Source of the DNA: Austropuccinia psidii
Lineage: Eukaryota > Basidiomycota > Pucciniomycetes > Pucciniales > Sphaerophragmiaceae
Reading direction: 5' to 3'
DNA: 64,000 nt
Assembly (NCBI GenBank): GCA_023105745.1
Contig: JALGQZ010000003.1
Location: 75,428,696-75,492,695, forward strand
How positions within the stretch are numbered: position 1 is the stretch's first letter; every line of letters starts with the position of its first letter. Shown in pieces: positions 33,201-45,845 of this stretch. The translations under genes were made by a program, and so were the position numbers. The notes beneath the pieces are model-generated. The model ran no database searches. It had not been told where the DNA came from and worked only from the letters and a program-made list of their open reading frames with translations.

Positions 33201-34193
33201 ATCTGGGGACCTCACAGCCTGATTCTGACGTGTATGACGCGTAGAATGCTGTACAGAAACTGTATGGGACCCCAATATTGACTGACATATGAGGTATTGA
33301 AGTAAAAACATGCTTCGTCGTCTATTTGACACCTCATATTCATGGTTATGGGATATTATCCCATGGTAAGGCTGTATCTGACAGCAGGTGGGATTTTTAC
33401 CTTAAAATGGTCATAACTCTGTCAGTTTTTGAGATATCAAGCTCAAAGTTGGTTCATTGAATAGCCCTGTATGGGATCTACACAATGGTACATCATTTGA
33501 TATGGGTATCATTAAATATGACAAAGTTATCCCATGTACAAGTATTTTTGTACATTGGCGTGGTCTGGTCAAAAGCTGTATTAAGCTTGTTTGGCCAATA
33601 ACTTCTGTTGTAGTTGAGTTATGAGGAAATGGATGGCACCATCAGATAGCCCTGATTGTGCTCTTTCCAAAAAGACCCCACTTTAGGTATCTCACACTAA
33701 AACTGTAAAAGTTAGATGAGAGGTGAATGTTTTGTTCACCCTTATTTGGTCTGAATTTGACCATAACTCAAGTAATACTGGTGCTATCTCAGTTTGGCTG
33801 GTACCATTGGATAGCCCTGGCTTAGAGCTTCATTTTGAATACCCATTTGATGGGGTTAAGCCTCTCCTTCTAGATTTTAGATGGGAGGTGAAAATTAAGG
33901 TTTATGCTCAGCAATAACTTTGAGCAGGAATAACTTTGTTGTTTCTTGTCCTATGGTGATGGGACTTATATTTTCAGAAAGAGGTAAGTTTCCTCATTCT
34001 TCTGATACCTTTTGAGCTAATTTAGCTCAGTTTTATGTTTTGGTGGTATTTTGGCTATACCATTGGTTTATGGTATTTTGGCTGTCATGCTTGTGCTCTG
34101 GTTTTGAGTCACAGGCTGACAATAATCACGTCTATTACCTTTCTGGGAGCTGCTTGAGGGGTTATAGCTTGCTCCTGATCTGGTTTAAGGCAT
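30300..34193 (-). pseudogene. A gag and start of protease, split by a solo LTR
   Basis: From 34193 leftward the start reads ATG CCT TAA, a stop at codon 3. The N-terminus is cut by the solo LTR 32683-34121. Gag continues at 32604-31562 (coiled-coil region) and 31499-30300 (Gag core [19 protein letters not shown]). The zinc knuckle has lost its second cysteine ([14 protein letters not shown]). Protease starts at LLDPGAFFSCVGKS and is cut by element B at 30300. The part beyond is at 9832. A stop near 32310 ends the overlapping accessory frame. It is non-functional. Confidence 0.88.
32683..34121 (+). repeat. solo LTR K1 (family III)
   Basis: It is 1439 bp, starting TGTCAGGCTGAGTCTATG and ending GAGTCACAGGCTGACA, with ATAAT at 32678-32682 and 34122-34126. 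The ends form an imperfect 10-bp inverted repeat (TGTCAGGCTG against TGTCAGCCTG). There is no coding content. Relatives are 43732-45115 and 49034-59894. An internal hairpin (33128-33189) is conserved in all three. I call it a solo LTR; a non-autonomous DNA element with 5-bp duplications is a less likely alternative. Confidence 0.85.
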
Positions 34194-34244
34194 ATTTTAT
34201 GATGAAAAAGGCTTAAAATCGTATTTCTACGTCAAAAAACATAC

Positions 34245-34442
34245 TATTGGCCAAATTCTTAGGTTTCTGAAGGGTATTACTTATATCCATGTTAATCAAT
34301 TCAGAGGATCTTGGTTCAGGTTGGTTACTTTGAGTCACAATAACAGTACTATTATGGTCTGAATTAACAGTATTGGCAGGGATAATGCTGGTGACTGTTG
34401 AACCTGTTTCAATGTTTTCTTGGCTTACCACGTTTTCAGAAA
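34245..34442 (-). pseudogene. accessory-ORF 5' exon of A
   Basis: This is the counterpart of 11901-12098. The acceptor TTAATTTTAG and an open exon (SENVVSQENIETGSTV) are kept, and the donor is GTATGT instead of GTAAGT, still a good fungal donor. The 65-nt intron would end at ACCAG (34180) and would remove the TAA that kills the gag frame. The second exon is cut by the solo LTR K1, so no full product is possible. Confidence 0.5.
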
Positions 34443-34645
34443 CTAAAATTAATGAAAAATACAATTAATTAAGTAAAAAAAAGGTTATTTCAAAAAAAGT
34501 AATAAAAATATAAGTCTCACTTTTAATATGAAAAAAAATAATTGTTATGGATTTTTTGGATTGTAAGTATTTTTTATATGTTTTAAATTTTTTCAATATA
34601 AGAAAAAGGTTTAAAAAGAGTAAAGAAAATGTCACAGGTAAAGTA

Positions 34646-34662
34646 TCACGGCTGGGCGCCCA
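34646..34662 (-). other. putative primer-binding site of A
   Basis: The minus strand reads TGGGCGCCCAGCCGTGA, one change from the B site, 2 bp from the LTR. Confidence 0.55.
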
Positions 34663-34664
34663 AA

Positions 34665-36458
34665 TGTAAGGTGTGGACATGAAACTTTGATTAAAAATTA
34701 AGTATTTTTCCTGTCCTCAAGATTTGTATAAGGTAAAAATCAATTAAAAATATTGAGAAATATTATTTTTAAGATAAAACAAGCTAATTTTATTGTTTAT
34801 AGCTTTCCTAGTCTAAAACAATAATATTATAAAGATTTATTGTTTTACCAACAATAAAAATGTATCCAAAAAAGACTCTACAAGAGATATTTCAAGGCTG
34901 CAAAAGAAATTTCTTCAAGAGAAATTTCAATTGGAATTAATTGAGCATAGAACTGCAAGCAATTAATTAAAGAACAAAGTCTTTAAAAAGAATATTAAGG
35001 AGAAAACAGGCCTAAAAGTGACCAGAGTGAATTTGGAAACAAAGTGACAAAGTTAAGAGTGATGAAAGATACTTTAATTCACTTTTGGGGTGGTTCAGGG
35101 GTAAAAAATGATTATAAGAGTTACAAACAATAATTACAATGATTTTTTCACGTGGTTAAAAGATCTAAAATGATTTAAAAAAGGTGGTTTGAATCTTTGA
35201 TTGGTTTTTTTAACAGTGTTTAAACTAATTATAAAAGGAAAATATTCTAGCATGAAGAGAAAAGTGGGGCAAAGAAGACATTCTTTTATAGCTATCAATT
35301 TTCTTACTCCAAAAGTAAAAATTACTCTTTTCAGTCGTGAAAAACAGTCTGACAACAGAAAAGCCAATTATGGCATCATTGAACCCTGGTTTAGACCAAA
35401 AAAGGGCTGGCTTAAGCCATTTTTAGCCTTTTTAGCCAATTTAGACCCTTAAATCAGCCATTACTATAGCAATACCTGGTCTAGAGCCTTCAAAACACGT
35501 CAGAATGTGTGTAAGAAGCGTAGAAACCAGTTAAAACTGTTTTTACTAACATCGTTTTAACTTAAGGGTAGTTTTACCCTCTTGGTAGCAGTTAAAACCA
35601 CTCTGGTTGGTATCAAAACCTCATCATCAATTGAGTCACAGACCCTGTTACTGAATTCCAGGCCAAAAGTGATGAACCTTTGCGTGAATTTTCACATCTC
35701 ATGCCTATCAGGAAGGATTTTGGTGGTATGGCTCCCCCTTAGAGCTAGAGTTCCTTTCCCCCCCAATTTCTTTTTTCCTTTGATTCCTCATCATGTATTA
35801 TACTTGTAATTTACATATGTAATTCAAATGAATTTTACAGTACAATACAGACATAATTGATACCTCATATGTAAATCAAAGTTCACTTATGTAATACACA
35901 CACACATTTTGACATTTCAATTGAATTCAATTGAAAATACTTCAATTCCTCATAACTTCTAAACTAAACACAACACCTCAATTTCAACACAAAAATTGAT
36001 GGGTAGCACCACATGTGGTGTAAATTAAATTAAAATTTTGAGGATTTTCAATTTTTGTATTGAAAATACTAAAAACTTAATTTAAGCTTATTTAGAGTTG
36101 AGTTACAAAAATTTCACTCAGAGGTGACCCCACCTAATTTCTTATGAGGGCTCAAATGGTGAAATAATTCTTATATGTTTATTTATTGGATAAAAAGCTA
36201 TAATATATTTTATGTAAATTTTTATTAAAAATTCATTTTTACATAATTTTTACAAGTAGAAATGAATTTTCATAATTTTAAATTTTATTGTAATTTCATT
36301 TTCAAATTATAATTAAGTTTTGATTTTTAAATATGAATTTGTATTTATATTCTAAATTCTTATTTTTATAATATAAATAAATTTATTTTATTTATATTTA
36401 TATCTTAATTTGTCTTTTTTGGTCTTTTGGGTATATGAAAATACCTCTAAGGCTCACA
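34665..36458 (-). repeat. 5' LTR of A
   Basis: It is about 1794 bp, from TGTAAGGTGTGGACATG to CTCTAAGGCTCACA. It is followed at 36459 by integrase-region sequence of D (AAAACTGTCATGACACATG). Confidence 0.88.
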
Positions 36459-39400
36459 AAAACTGTCATGACACATGTATGCTTAGCCTGTGGTAAATTA
36501 TACCATCCAGTAAGTGGTATATTCCTTCATCAGCTGTTTTTCTCCATATCTCATTTAAGGCATGTATCAAAGAATTGTCTTTACAGTCCTTAGTAAGTAA
36601 TTGGCATAAGATGCTACAATTCCTATCTTAAATGTAACTGTTTCTTACTTTTTCAGAGAAGGTGTGTTCAAGTCTGTAACACTTATTCCTTCTATTGGGA
36701 TCTGTGGGGAAGCTTTTTCTGGCACATAAGCAGGATTATCGATATTATTTGGTAATGGCTATCTGCTCAGTCCATCTGCATTTTTATGAATATTCCCATC
36801 TTTATGAACAATGGTCATATTGCCCCTATACTCTTGTATGGCTCTTTGCCATCTGAGCATATGCCTGTTAGGAGTCTTTGTGTTTAAAAGTGACTTAGCA
36901 GCAGTACAATCTGTTATTACTTCAAACCCACATGCTTCCAGAAAGTAATTCAGCTTCTCCAAGGCCCAGACAATGCCTAAGCACTCCATTTGACTGGCTC
37001 CATATCGGGCTTCAGTTGGTTTACCTTGTCTGGATATGAAGCATATGGGTCCTTCCACAGAGCTATCATTGATAATCAGGACTTGATGAAGTGCAGCACC
37101 AAGCCCATCTCCTGATGCATCAATATAAATCTTAAAAGGCAGCTTAAAGTCTGGCATCAGTAAGAGTGGAGCAGGTATCAAGCCTTGTCTCAAATGTTAA
37201 AAGGCCTTGACTCTGTCAACAGTCATTTCAAGTACTGTGTCTTTGTCACAAAATTTATAAAGAGGTCTTTCTATGGATGCAAGATCCTTAATATGCTGCC
37301 TGTAATATTCTGCAAACCCCAGAAATGACTGAATTCCTTTCTTGTTCTGAGGCATGGGTTTTGGAAATACTGCAGCAACCTTTTTTTTGTCAATTCCAAG
37401 AGAGAAACCAGATACTACATGTCCCAGTGCTTTAAGTTCTTTAAATCCAAAACGGCATTTCTTTAAAGAAATTTTCATGTTGAAAGATTGTATTTTTTTC
37501 AAAACTCTGGATGATCTGTACATATGTTCTTCCCAAGTTTTGGAACAGAAAATAATGTCATCAGTGGAAATAATTAACCATCCTTGTGAAAGCTCTTCAG
37601 GGAAGATTTCATTCATCATTATTTGGGAGTGTGAAGGTGCAATCTTGATACCAAAAGGCATCCTCAAATATTCATATACTCCACAATGAAAAATGATCCT
37701 CAAGTATTTTCTTACCCTTGGTGTCACTACATTCTGATGAAATCCTTTAAGGGCATCCATAGTGGTTATATACATTTCTTGAGATATCTGGGTAAGGGCA
37801 ATTTGGATTTTTGGTATTGTGTACCTGTCTGGAACAGAGGAAGTGTTCAGAGCTTTGAAGTCCCCAACCATTCTAAATTTTCCATTATACCATGCCACTA
37901 TGACTGGTCTAGGTATTTCTACTTCCTCATTATGGCCAACCTTACTTATCAAACCAAGGTCTAGAAGTTTTTTAATATTAATTTCCAGAGATTTGCTTGA
38001 TTTAGGACTTTCTGGATATGCAGGTCTTCTTAAGAGTGGTGGATAAGGCCTCTAACTCTTAAGGATAATGTAAACTTCATGACCACTAATTTTCCCCAAA
38101 GGTTCTTTGTCTGATGCAAATTCTTCTCTGTGGTTGTATAAAATCCTCTTTTTCAACATCAGGTTCTTTTTCAATGTCAATTTCATTGATTTTTCCCCTC
38201 TTTGGACATGTATTGGCTAAGTGGGTGGTGCTTTGGCAAATATAGCATTTTCTGATTATACCTGCAGATTTATACTTAACATTATTAGAGTTTTCTTTGG
38301 ATTTTTGTCTACAGAATCTGTCCAAGGTGTATTAAGCCTTGTTTTGAGATTCACCCTACTAGAACCAATCCTGGTTCTGGTGGTTACTACTTCTAATATG
38401 TTAATAATTTCTTCTTCTGAAGCTTTTTCAGTAGTCCTTCTTTTGACAGTATGCTCTAAGTCACCTCCACATTGTCTCAGAGCCTTTCTGTGGATCATAA
38501 ATTCTGACATGTCAGGATACAATGCTGTTAATCTGTCTTTTTGTTGGCGAAACCATGGTAAAGCTTTGTCTTTATCAGAAATAAATTTGGAAGATTCAGA
38601 GGCTTTTTCCACTTTAAACCTCCAAGAATCATTTGCCCATTTGTTTATAATTTGGGTTTTCCACCAAGTCCAACTTTGGTGTCCATGTGCTTGTCTTAAT
38701 TTGATATACCATTTGTGAGCTGATCTGGTAAACAAGGTGTTAAATATTACTGTCACCAATCTTTCTGGTAATTCAAAATCCTCTTTAATCATGTCAATAC
38801 CTCTGATTAATCCCATATGGTCATATTCTCCTTCACCACTGAAGTGAGGCCATTCTTTAACTTTTTGGTACTTCTTTCAGGAGTGCTTGTTCCATTGATG
38901 GTTCAAAGTTATTAAAGGAAGTGGCAAATTCATTTTTAATGGTGAGCTTTCAACCTCCAATACTTGTGGATTTGGAGTTCCTGTCCCCTCATTCTAATTC
39001 AAAGGTGTAGACATTCTTGGTAATGTGTAAAGTAATTGTTCAATATCATTCATTTTACTATTGTTACACCTTTGGGAATTTCTGAATTCATGTTGTAAAC
39101 TTTGTATTGAATTTATTACATTAGTTTTATGATTATCTTCTGTTTGTGTTAATTCTTTTCATAGTTCTGTTTGTCTAGTATTATCAGAAGTGATCTTATT
39201 CAACTTCATTGTTGATTTTGATATCTCCTCTTGTGAGGTGTCAAAACACTTTGTCAAGGCAATTGAATATGTCTTTACTTAAGTAAATGATTTTGAAATA
39301 TTCGCAAGAACACTTTTATTCTCCTCTTTGATAGTATTTATGGCTCGTTTTATTCTTGTTTCAACTATGTAATCAATATTGAATTTACAATATTTGTCTG

Positions 39401-40303
39401 TTAATTCTTTAATAATGGAAGATTGCTCATTTAATTTATTCCCAAATGAGTTGTCATTATTGGAAGTTTTAATTTCTCTTGAAACTTTTTCAAAACACAG
39501 AATTGTCTCATTTATTTGGCTCAGACTTGATTTGTTTGTTTTAAGATTGTTACAAATCAATGAATTTTTTTCAGAAACATGAGTTTTTATGTCTTTTGTA
39601 GCTTCATACAGCTCTGGGATGGAATCAGAAATGTCAGAAATCATTTCTGATATTTTAATCTGGTTTCCTCCTTTTTCTGTAAATCCATCATTGTTCTGTC
39701 CAGGTGAAATACATTTTCCATGGCATCCTGCTGAATTTTTGGGATTCTGTAGCCCTGGCTGTAAGGTTTTGTGGCTGGTGCCTTGCCTTTGCCCTTTTTT
39801 GAGCTTTTGGTTGCTTTCTCACGATGGAATTTCTGCTTCTGTCTACTGGGGCTGTTTTTGGCACTTGCTTGGGTGGTGGAGGGTTGGGTTTCCTCCATTA
39901 TGCTATTAAAAGCATCATGTTCTTCTTTTCCATCAATGGATGCCACCCATTGAGTAACTTGCAAGTGTTTGGATGGCCCAAGAGTATTCTCACAGTCAGG
40001 TAAGAATTCATGCAGTTTTTCCACAGATATGCAAGGATCTGGTACTCTTTGTGCTGCAATGAATTCTTGTAAGCCTTGTTCCTGGCTTTGTATATGTCTA
40101 CTGATGCATCTTATGGCGGTGTCAGCTCTGTTTGAAGCTAAAATAGTATTATCAGCTTCAGAATGACATAATTTATTAATTTTGAGGTCATCAACTGACC
40201 CTTGTCTTTCTGTAACTGATCGGCTTCTGCCATAATCACGTCTATGACCTTTTTGGGAGCTGCTTGAAAGGTTATACCTGGCTCCTGATCTGGTTGAAGG
40301 AAT
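36459..40303 (-). pseudogene. D Gag-Pol, 5' part: gag, RT, RNase H, start of integrase
   Basis: The gag start is lost (ATT at 40303-40301 where ATG is expected). Gag is in fragments to about 38150: coiled coil 39644-39279, core near 38816-38256, and a zinc knuckle [14 protein letters not shown]. At about 38140 the reading passes from EKEDFI straight into YNHREEFASDKEPLG, so the protease region (roughly 0.7 kb) is deleted. RT lies at 37952-37197 with active site S-T-D-D instead of Y-I-D-D. RNase H lies at 37193-36759 ([13 protein letters not shown]). The integrase start is cut at 36459 by element A and continues at 5499. Several frameshifts and stops are present. Confidence 0.87.
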
Positions 40304-40354
40304 ATTTTATGATTAAAAGGCTTAAAAATAGTATTTTTACATCAAAAAACTTAC

Positions 40355-40551
40355 TATTGGCCAAAGTCTTTGCCTTCTGAAGGGTTACTTATATCCAGGC
40401 TGATTAATTCAGAAGAAATTTGTTCAGGTTGATTATTCTGAGTTATAATAATTGTACTATTATGGTCAGAATTCACAGTACTTGCAAGAATAATGCTTGT
40501 TACTGTTGAGGCTGTTTCAATATTTTCTTGTCTTACCACATTATCAGACAC
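40355..40551 (-). pseudogene. accessory-ORF 5' exon of D
   Basis: It matches exon 11901-12098 ([16 protein letters not shown]) and keeps donor GTAAG at 40354 and acceptor ACCAG in the former gag start. A small deletion near 40385 shifts the frame, and the second exon has an early stop, so the product is broken. Confidence 0.45.
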
Positions 40552-40755
40552 TAAAATTAATCAAAAAGCCAATTGATTAAGTAATAAAAGATTTTTTCAA
40601 GAGATAAATGAAAAAATAAAGCCTTGCTTATAATATGAAAAAAAATATTTTTTATGGATTTTTATGAATTATAAGTATTTTTTGTATGTTTTTAAATTTT
40701 TCGATATAAGAAAAAGAGATTTGAAAAGAATAAAAAATTATTTCACATGTAAAGT

Positions 40756-40772
40756 ATCATGCCAGGCTCCCA
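40756..40772 (-). other. decayed primer-binding site of D
   Basis: The minus strand reads TGGGAGCCTGGCATGA, similar to but diverged from the B site, beside the LTR start. Confidence 0.45.
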
Positions 40773-40774
40773 AA

Positions 40775-42599
40775 TTTAAGGTGTGGATATGAAACTTTGA
40801 TTAAAAATCAAGTACTTTTCCTGTCCTCAAAATTTGTATAAGGAAAAAATCAATTAAAAATAGTATGAAATATTATTTTTAAGAGAAAACACGCCAATTT
40901 TATTGTTTATAACTTTCTTAGTATAAAACAATAATATTATAAAAATTTATTGTTTTACCAACAATAAATATTTATCCAAAAAATACTCTACAAGAGATAT
41001 TTTAAGGCTACAAAAGAAATTTCTTCAAGAGCAATTTCAACTGGAATTAATTGAGCAAAGAGCTGCAAGCAATTAATTAAAGAACAAAGTCTTTAAAAAG
41101 AATTTTAAAGGGAAAACACGCCCAAAAGTGACCAGAGTGAATTTGGAAACAAAGTGACAAAGTTTACAGTGATGAAAGATGCTTTAATTCACTTTTGGGG
41201 TGGTTCAGGGGTAAAAATGATTATAAAAGTTACAAACAATGATTATAATGATTTTTTCAAGTGGTTAAAAGGTTTAAAATGATATAAGAAAGGTGGTTGG
41301 AATCTTTTATTGATTGGTTTAACAATGGTTAAACTAATTATAAAAGGAAAAGATTCTAACATGAAGAGAAAAGTGGGGCAAAGAAGACATTCTTTTATAG
41401 CTATCAATTTTCTTACTCCAAAAGTAAAATTTCCTCTTTTAAGTCGTGAAAAACAGTCTGACAACGGAAAATCCAATTATGACATCATTGTACCCTGGTT
41501 TAGACCAAAAAAGGGCTGGTTTAAGCCATTTTTAGCCATTTTTAGCCATTTTAGACCCTTAAATCAGCCATTACTATAGCAATACCAGGCCTAGAGCCTT
41601 CAAAACACGTCAGAATGTGTGTCAGAGGGGTATAAGCAAGTTAAAACTGTTTTTACTATGATTGTTCTATCTTAAGGGTAGTTTTACCCTCTTGGCAACA
41701 GCTAAAACTACCCCAGTTGGTATCAAAACCTCATCATCAATTGAGTCACAGACCCTGTGACTGAATTCCAGGCCAAAAGTGATGAACCTTTGCATATATT
41801 TTGACATCCCATGCCTGTCAGAAAGGATTTTGGGGGTCTGGCTCCCCCTTGGAACTAGAGTACCTTTTCCCCCCCACAATTAATCTTTCCAATTTATTTT
41901 TTCTTTAATACCCCATCATGTAATACACTTGTAATTTACACATACAATTCAATTGAGTTTTACAGTACACAACTGTAATAATTGATACCTCATATGTAAT
42001 TACAGCTTACCTATGTAATACATGCGCACATTTTGACATTTCAATTGAAAATACTTCAATTCCTCATAACTTCTCAACTACACACAACACCTCAATTTTA
42101 ACACAAAAATTGATGGTTAACACCCCATGTGGTGTGAGTTAAATTAATGTTTTGAGGATTTTCAACTTTTGTACAGAAAATACTAAGACTTAATTTAAGC
42201 TTATTTAGAGTTGAGTTACAGAAATTTTACTCAGAGGTGACCCCACCTTATTTTTTATGAGGAATCCGATGATGAAGTAATTTTCTTAAGTTTATTTATT
42301 GGATAAAAAGTTATAATATATTTTCTGCAAAGTTTCACCAAAAACATTTTAATTCCATTAATTTTATTAAACATTCATTTTTACTTGATTGTTTCAAGTA
42401 AAAATGCATTTTCACAATTTTAAATTTTAATGTAATTTTTATTTTAAATTATAATTAAATTTCTATTTTTGTATATAAATTTGTATTTATATTTGAATTT
42501 TTATTTTGATAATATAAATAAATTTATTTCATTTATATTTATATCTTATTTTGTTATTTGTGGTCTTTTGGGTATATGAAAATACCTCTAAGGCTCAAA
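40775..42599 (-). repeat. 5' LTR of D
   Basis: It is about 1825 bp, from TTTAAGGTGTGGATATG (TG decayed to TT) to CTCTAAGGCTCAAA (CACA decayed). Both GGCGTGTTTTC-type motifs and the TATA-like box are present on the minus strand. It is the most diverged complete family I LTR here. Confidence 0.85.
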
Positions 42600-43731
42600 A
42601 TATCAGTATTCACTTAACAAAAGGGATAAGATAAATAAAGATAGAATAAAATCAAAATATATTAATTAACTTGGGACAAAACCCACCAGGGTCAAAGCAG
42701 GCTGGTATATGTGAAACATTGAGAGCTTGACTCCTTTAGGCTGGCAGATGATCTGGATTGAGTACTGGAAGCTTTATTTATTGTCTGATGGAATGTGTAC
42801 CTTGCCAAATTGAGAAATGAACTGGGTTGAATGATTTTCTCATGGTGTATGAATGAAATAAGTTTTTTGATGAACCCAGAATTTATTGAATGAATTTTGT
42901 TGCCAAGGTGGATTGATAGAGCATTGACACTTGACAGATTGTTTTGGAAAGACCTCTTTAATATCCCTTGAGAATTGGCTTATAGTATTACCTTGGAGGA
43001 ATACTGTGAATAAGAGTATGCATTGATTTCTTGATGGCATCATTGATATTTGAGAGTAACACTTGTCCTTGAGCCTTGATGAATCCTTTGGATGATGTGA
43101 TGCCTTGATAAGCTTACAGAACGTTGAAATAACCCTTTGATATTGTCACCATTGGAGTTCTGTTTAAAAAGATGAATAATGGTGTATAACACTATTCATG
43201 GAACCTTTGGTTATTTTAGGGTGAAAGTGGCCAAAGGCCTTTTGGAAGGATGCCAGGAGGATATAAGTGAAAAATGGGTTTTTGGTGGCTTCATAGGTGA
43301 CAAAGTGTTTGTTGGTGTTTTGGCCAAATACAGCTTACACAGATTTAAAACTGTATTTGTGCAAAATGTGCAACACTGGAAATTAAACCCCAAATGGCTT
43401 AATATGGACATTTGGGAATACTTACTATATTGCATGGGAAAATGGCATAAAAAGACTGAATACAGAAAAATGCACAACATGCGCAAAACTGTATTTAAAG
43501 CTTAAAAAGCCAAAGACAGTCTTTTAGGCTGTATGATCCCTGTTGACTGGGAAATACTTAACAATTCCCAAAAGCAAAGACTGGCAAGGAAAGGCCTCAT
43601 GATGATGAAGGGGCCAAGTTGGCCCTTCATAGTTAAATGGGAATAAAAGGCCAGGGAAGATTAAATGGCCAAGTTGGCCAATGATAATGAATATGGCATT
43701 AATATGCCATATGGAGTTCAAAGAGGGTGAT
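42600..43731. repeat. dispersed repeat, copy 2
   Basis: No coding region is supported. The first 160 bp (ATATCAGTATTCACTTAAC, then GGCTGGTATATGTGAAA) resembles 2822-2970, so this belongs to the same repeat as copy 1, cut by the D LTR on the left. It is interrupted at 43732 by solo LTR K2. The rest has short frames only, of no recognised content. Confidence 0.4.
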
Positions 43732-45115
43732 TGTCAGGTTTAGTCTATGATAAAGAGGTAAAAAAGGTATGCACAGCTTTAATTATGTATGTGACACATA
43801 TAAAGGTGTAAAAAAGGTTTGTTTCCAAAGATATTAAGGGCTTTTCTAATAAAATTAGTGGTGGTGAGCACTACTGAAAGCCCTGAATGCAGTTTTACCT
43901 GTTGTGTTACAATAATAAAGACTACAATACTCAAGTTTAAAGTATACCTGACTTTTTTTCCAATAGTATAACTTTTTTGGACGGTTTTACTATGTAGGAA
44001 CTTACGAACAGCTTGAGTAAAGGCCTCCTTTTATCCTAAAATGGGGTGGAATGGTCCTCTATATCATCCACATAGAGTAAGTGAGGAATTTTTCACTTCA
44101 AATTACTGGCTTGTGGTTTCCACAACGCCTTTATACACTGTATTGGGATCAGATGTGGCTTTGAAACCACATCTGGACAGTTTTCACCAATACAGGGTGA
44201 AAATGTTCATCTGGGGACCACACAGCCCTCTTCTGACATGCATGATGCATGGAATGCTGTACAGAACATGTATGGGACCCCAGTAGTGAGTGAAATGTGA
44301 GGTATTGGATTGGAAAAATTCTTCTTTGTCTATTTGACACCTCGTAATCATGGTTATGGTATATTATCCCACAGTAAAGGTGTATTAGCCCAATTGTGGG
44401 ATTTTAGCCTTAAAGCTGCTATACCTTTGTCATTTTTTGAGATATTGAGCTCAAAGTGGGTTCTTTGTGTAGCCCTGGATGTAATATACACAATGGGACC
44501 TCATTTGGTATGGGTAACATGAAATATGGCAAAGTTATTCCATGTACAAGTTTTGTTATTCAGATATATTATTTTCTCAATATCTGTATGGAGCTTGTTT
44601 GCTCCATATTTTTTGTTCTGGATGGGGTATGGGGAAATGAAAGGCACCATAAGAGAGCCCTGATTGTGCTCTTTCCAAAAATCCCCACTTTAGGTATCTC
44701 ACACTAAAGCTGTAGAAGTTAGATGAGAGGGTAATATTTTATTTGACCTTATTTTGGCCATAACTCCTGTAATTTTGATTCTAGCTCAGTTTGGCTAGTA
44801 CCATTGGATAGCCCTGCCCTAGAGCTTCAGTTTGAGTACCCATTTGATGGGGTTGCATCTCTTCCTCTGGAGTTCAGATGAGAGGTGAAAAATAAGGTTT
44901 ATGCCCAGCAACAACTTTGAGAAGGAATAACTTTGTTATTCCTTGTCCTATGGTGGTGGGACTTGTGTATTTGGAAAGTGGTGGCTTTCCACATTTGTTT
45001 GATTTATTTTGAGCTTGTTTGGCTCAGTCCTATGTTTTGGTGGTATCTTGGTTACCATTGGTTTGTGGTATTTGACTGTCATGCTTGTGCTCTGGTTTTG
45101 AGTCACAAGCTGACA
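43732..45115 (+). repeat. solo LTR K2 (family III)
   Basis: It is 1384 bp, from TGTCAGGTTTAGTCTATG to GAGTCACAAGCTGACA, with GTGAT at 43727-43731 and 45116-45120. It aligns along its length with K1 and keeps the hairpin at 44138-44195. Confidence 0.85.
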
Positions 45116-45845
45116 GTGATTTCCATGGTTGTGACAGCAGCTTCATATCATATAGGCTAATTTGGCCACCTTCAGTACACTTAGCCACATTGAAACCCCT
45201 TCAAAGTGGGACCAGGAGGGCCAAAATGGTCCTGGGGAACTTCAATTTCCCCCACAGACCACAGACCAAGGGGTGTAAATACCCAAGAATGGCAAAAAAT
45301 GGTCAAATTTCCACATTTCAAGAAATTTTCCATAGGATATCAAGGACCAGGATTGAACCACAGGGTACGAAATGACCTCAAAAGGCTATTTGAAACCATT
45401 TCTTGAAATATTATGGGGACAAGAGCCCTTTTAGATATGCATAATGAAGGTTCTGGTGCAAGAAGAGGCTTCAATCTGTTATGGCCAATTCTTGGGGGTG
45501 ACTAGCCATTCACATAGCCATTCTTCACCATTTTTCAATATGACAAATTATGGTGGCCTCCATTTTGGGATTCAGCCCATGGCCACCAACACTCTTTGAT
45601 TCAAAGCAGAAAAATACTCCAGGTGGGAGATCACTTACTTAATGAAGGGAAAATTCAATGAAAGGAAGAAATAACAAGGAGAATGAGCAAAAATATTTTC
45701 ATGATAATGATCAAGAGGGAAAAAAATAAAAAAAATATTGAATATTTTAAAAATTTGTGGGTAATTGGGGATGACACTCAAGAGTGGCAGGGTATTATGG
45801 TGTTCAGGAGCCCACAATTTGTAAGAGGGATATACTGCCACAGCC
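45116..45845. repeat. continuation of interrupted repeat, unclassified
   Basis: This is the sequence right of solo LTR K2 and should belong to the element interrupted at 43731. I see no coding region. There is an A-rich block near 45720-45745. Confidence 0.3.

Larger units (their letters stand above)
5500..36458 (-). mobile_element. element A: family I chromovirus inserted in D
   Basis: A has a 3' LTR at 5500-7334 and a 5' LTR at 34665-36458, and sits inside the integrase gene of D. Flanks are CCAAAC on the left and AAAAC on the right, consistent with a slightly decayed 5-bp target duplication. A is itself split by B at its protease coding region (target duplication ACAGA) and by a solo LTR in gag (target duplication ATAAT). 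Its own sequence totals about 9.1 kb. It is dead: an internal deletion removed most of RT and all of RNase H, and gag has a stop at codon 3. Confidence 0.85.
3424..42599 (-). mobile_element. element D: outermost family I Ty3/Gypsy chromovirus
   Basis: D is the oldest layer of the left nest. Its 5' half (LTR, leader, gag, RT, RNase H) lies at 36459-42599 and its 3' half (integrase, chromodomain, LTR) at 3424-5499. The two halves join in the integrase region when A (5500-36458) is removed. Without A it is about 8.2 kb, against about 10.1 kb for B. The left LTR is truncated, the gag start codon is lost, and a deletion removes the protease region. No target duplication is visible because the left end is missing. 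It is clearly inactive. Confidence 0.8.
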
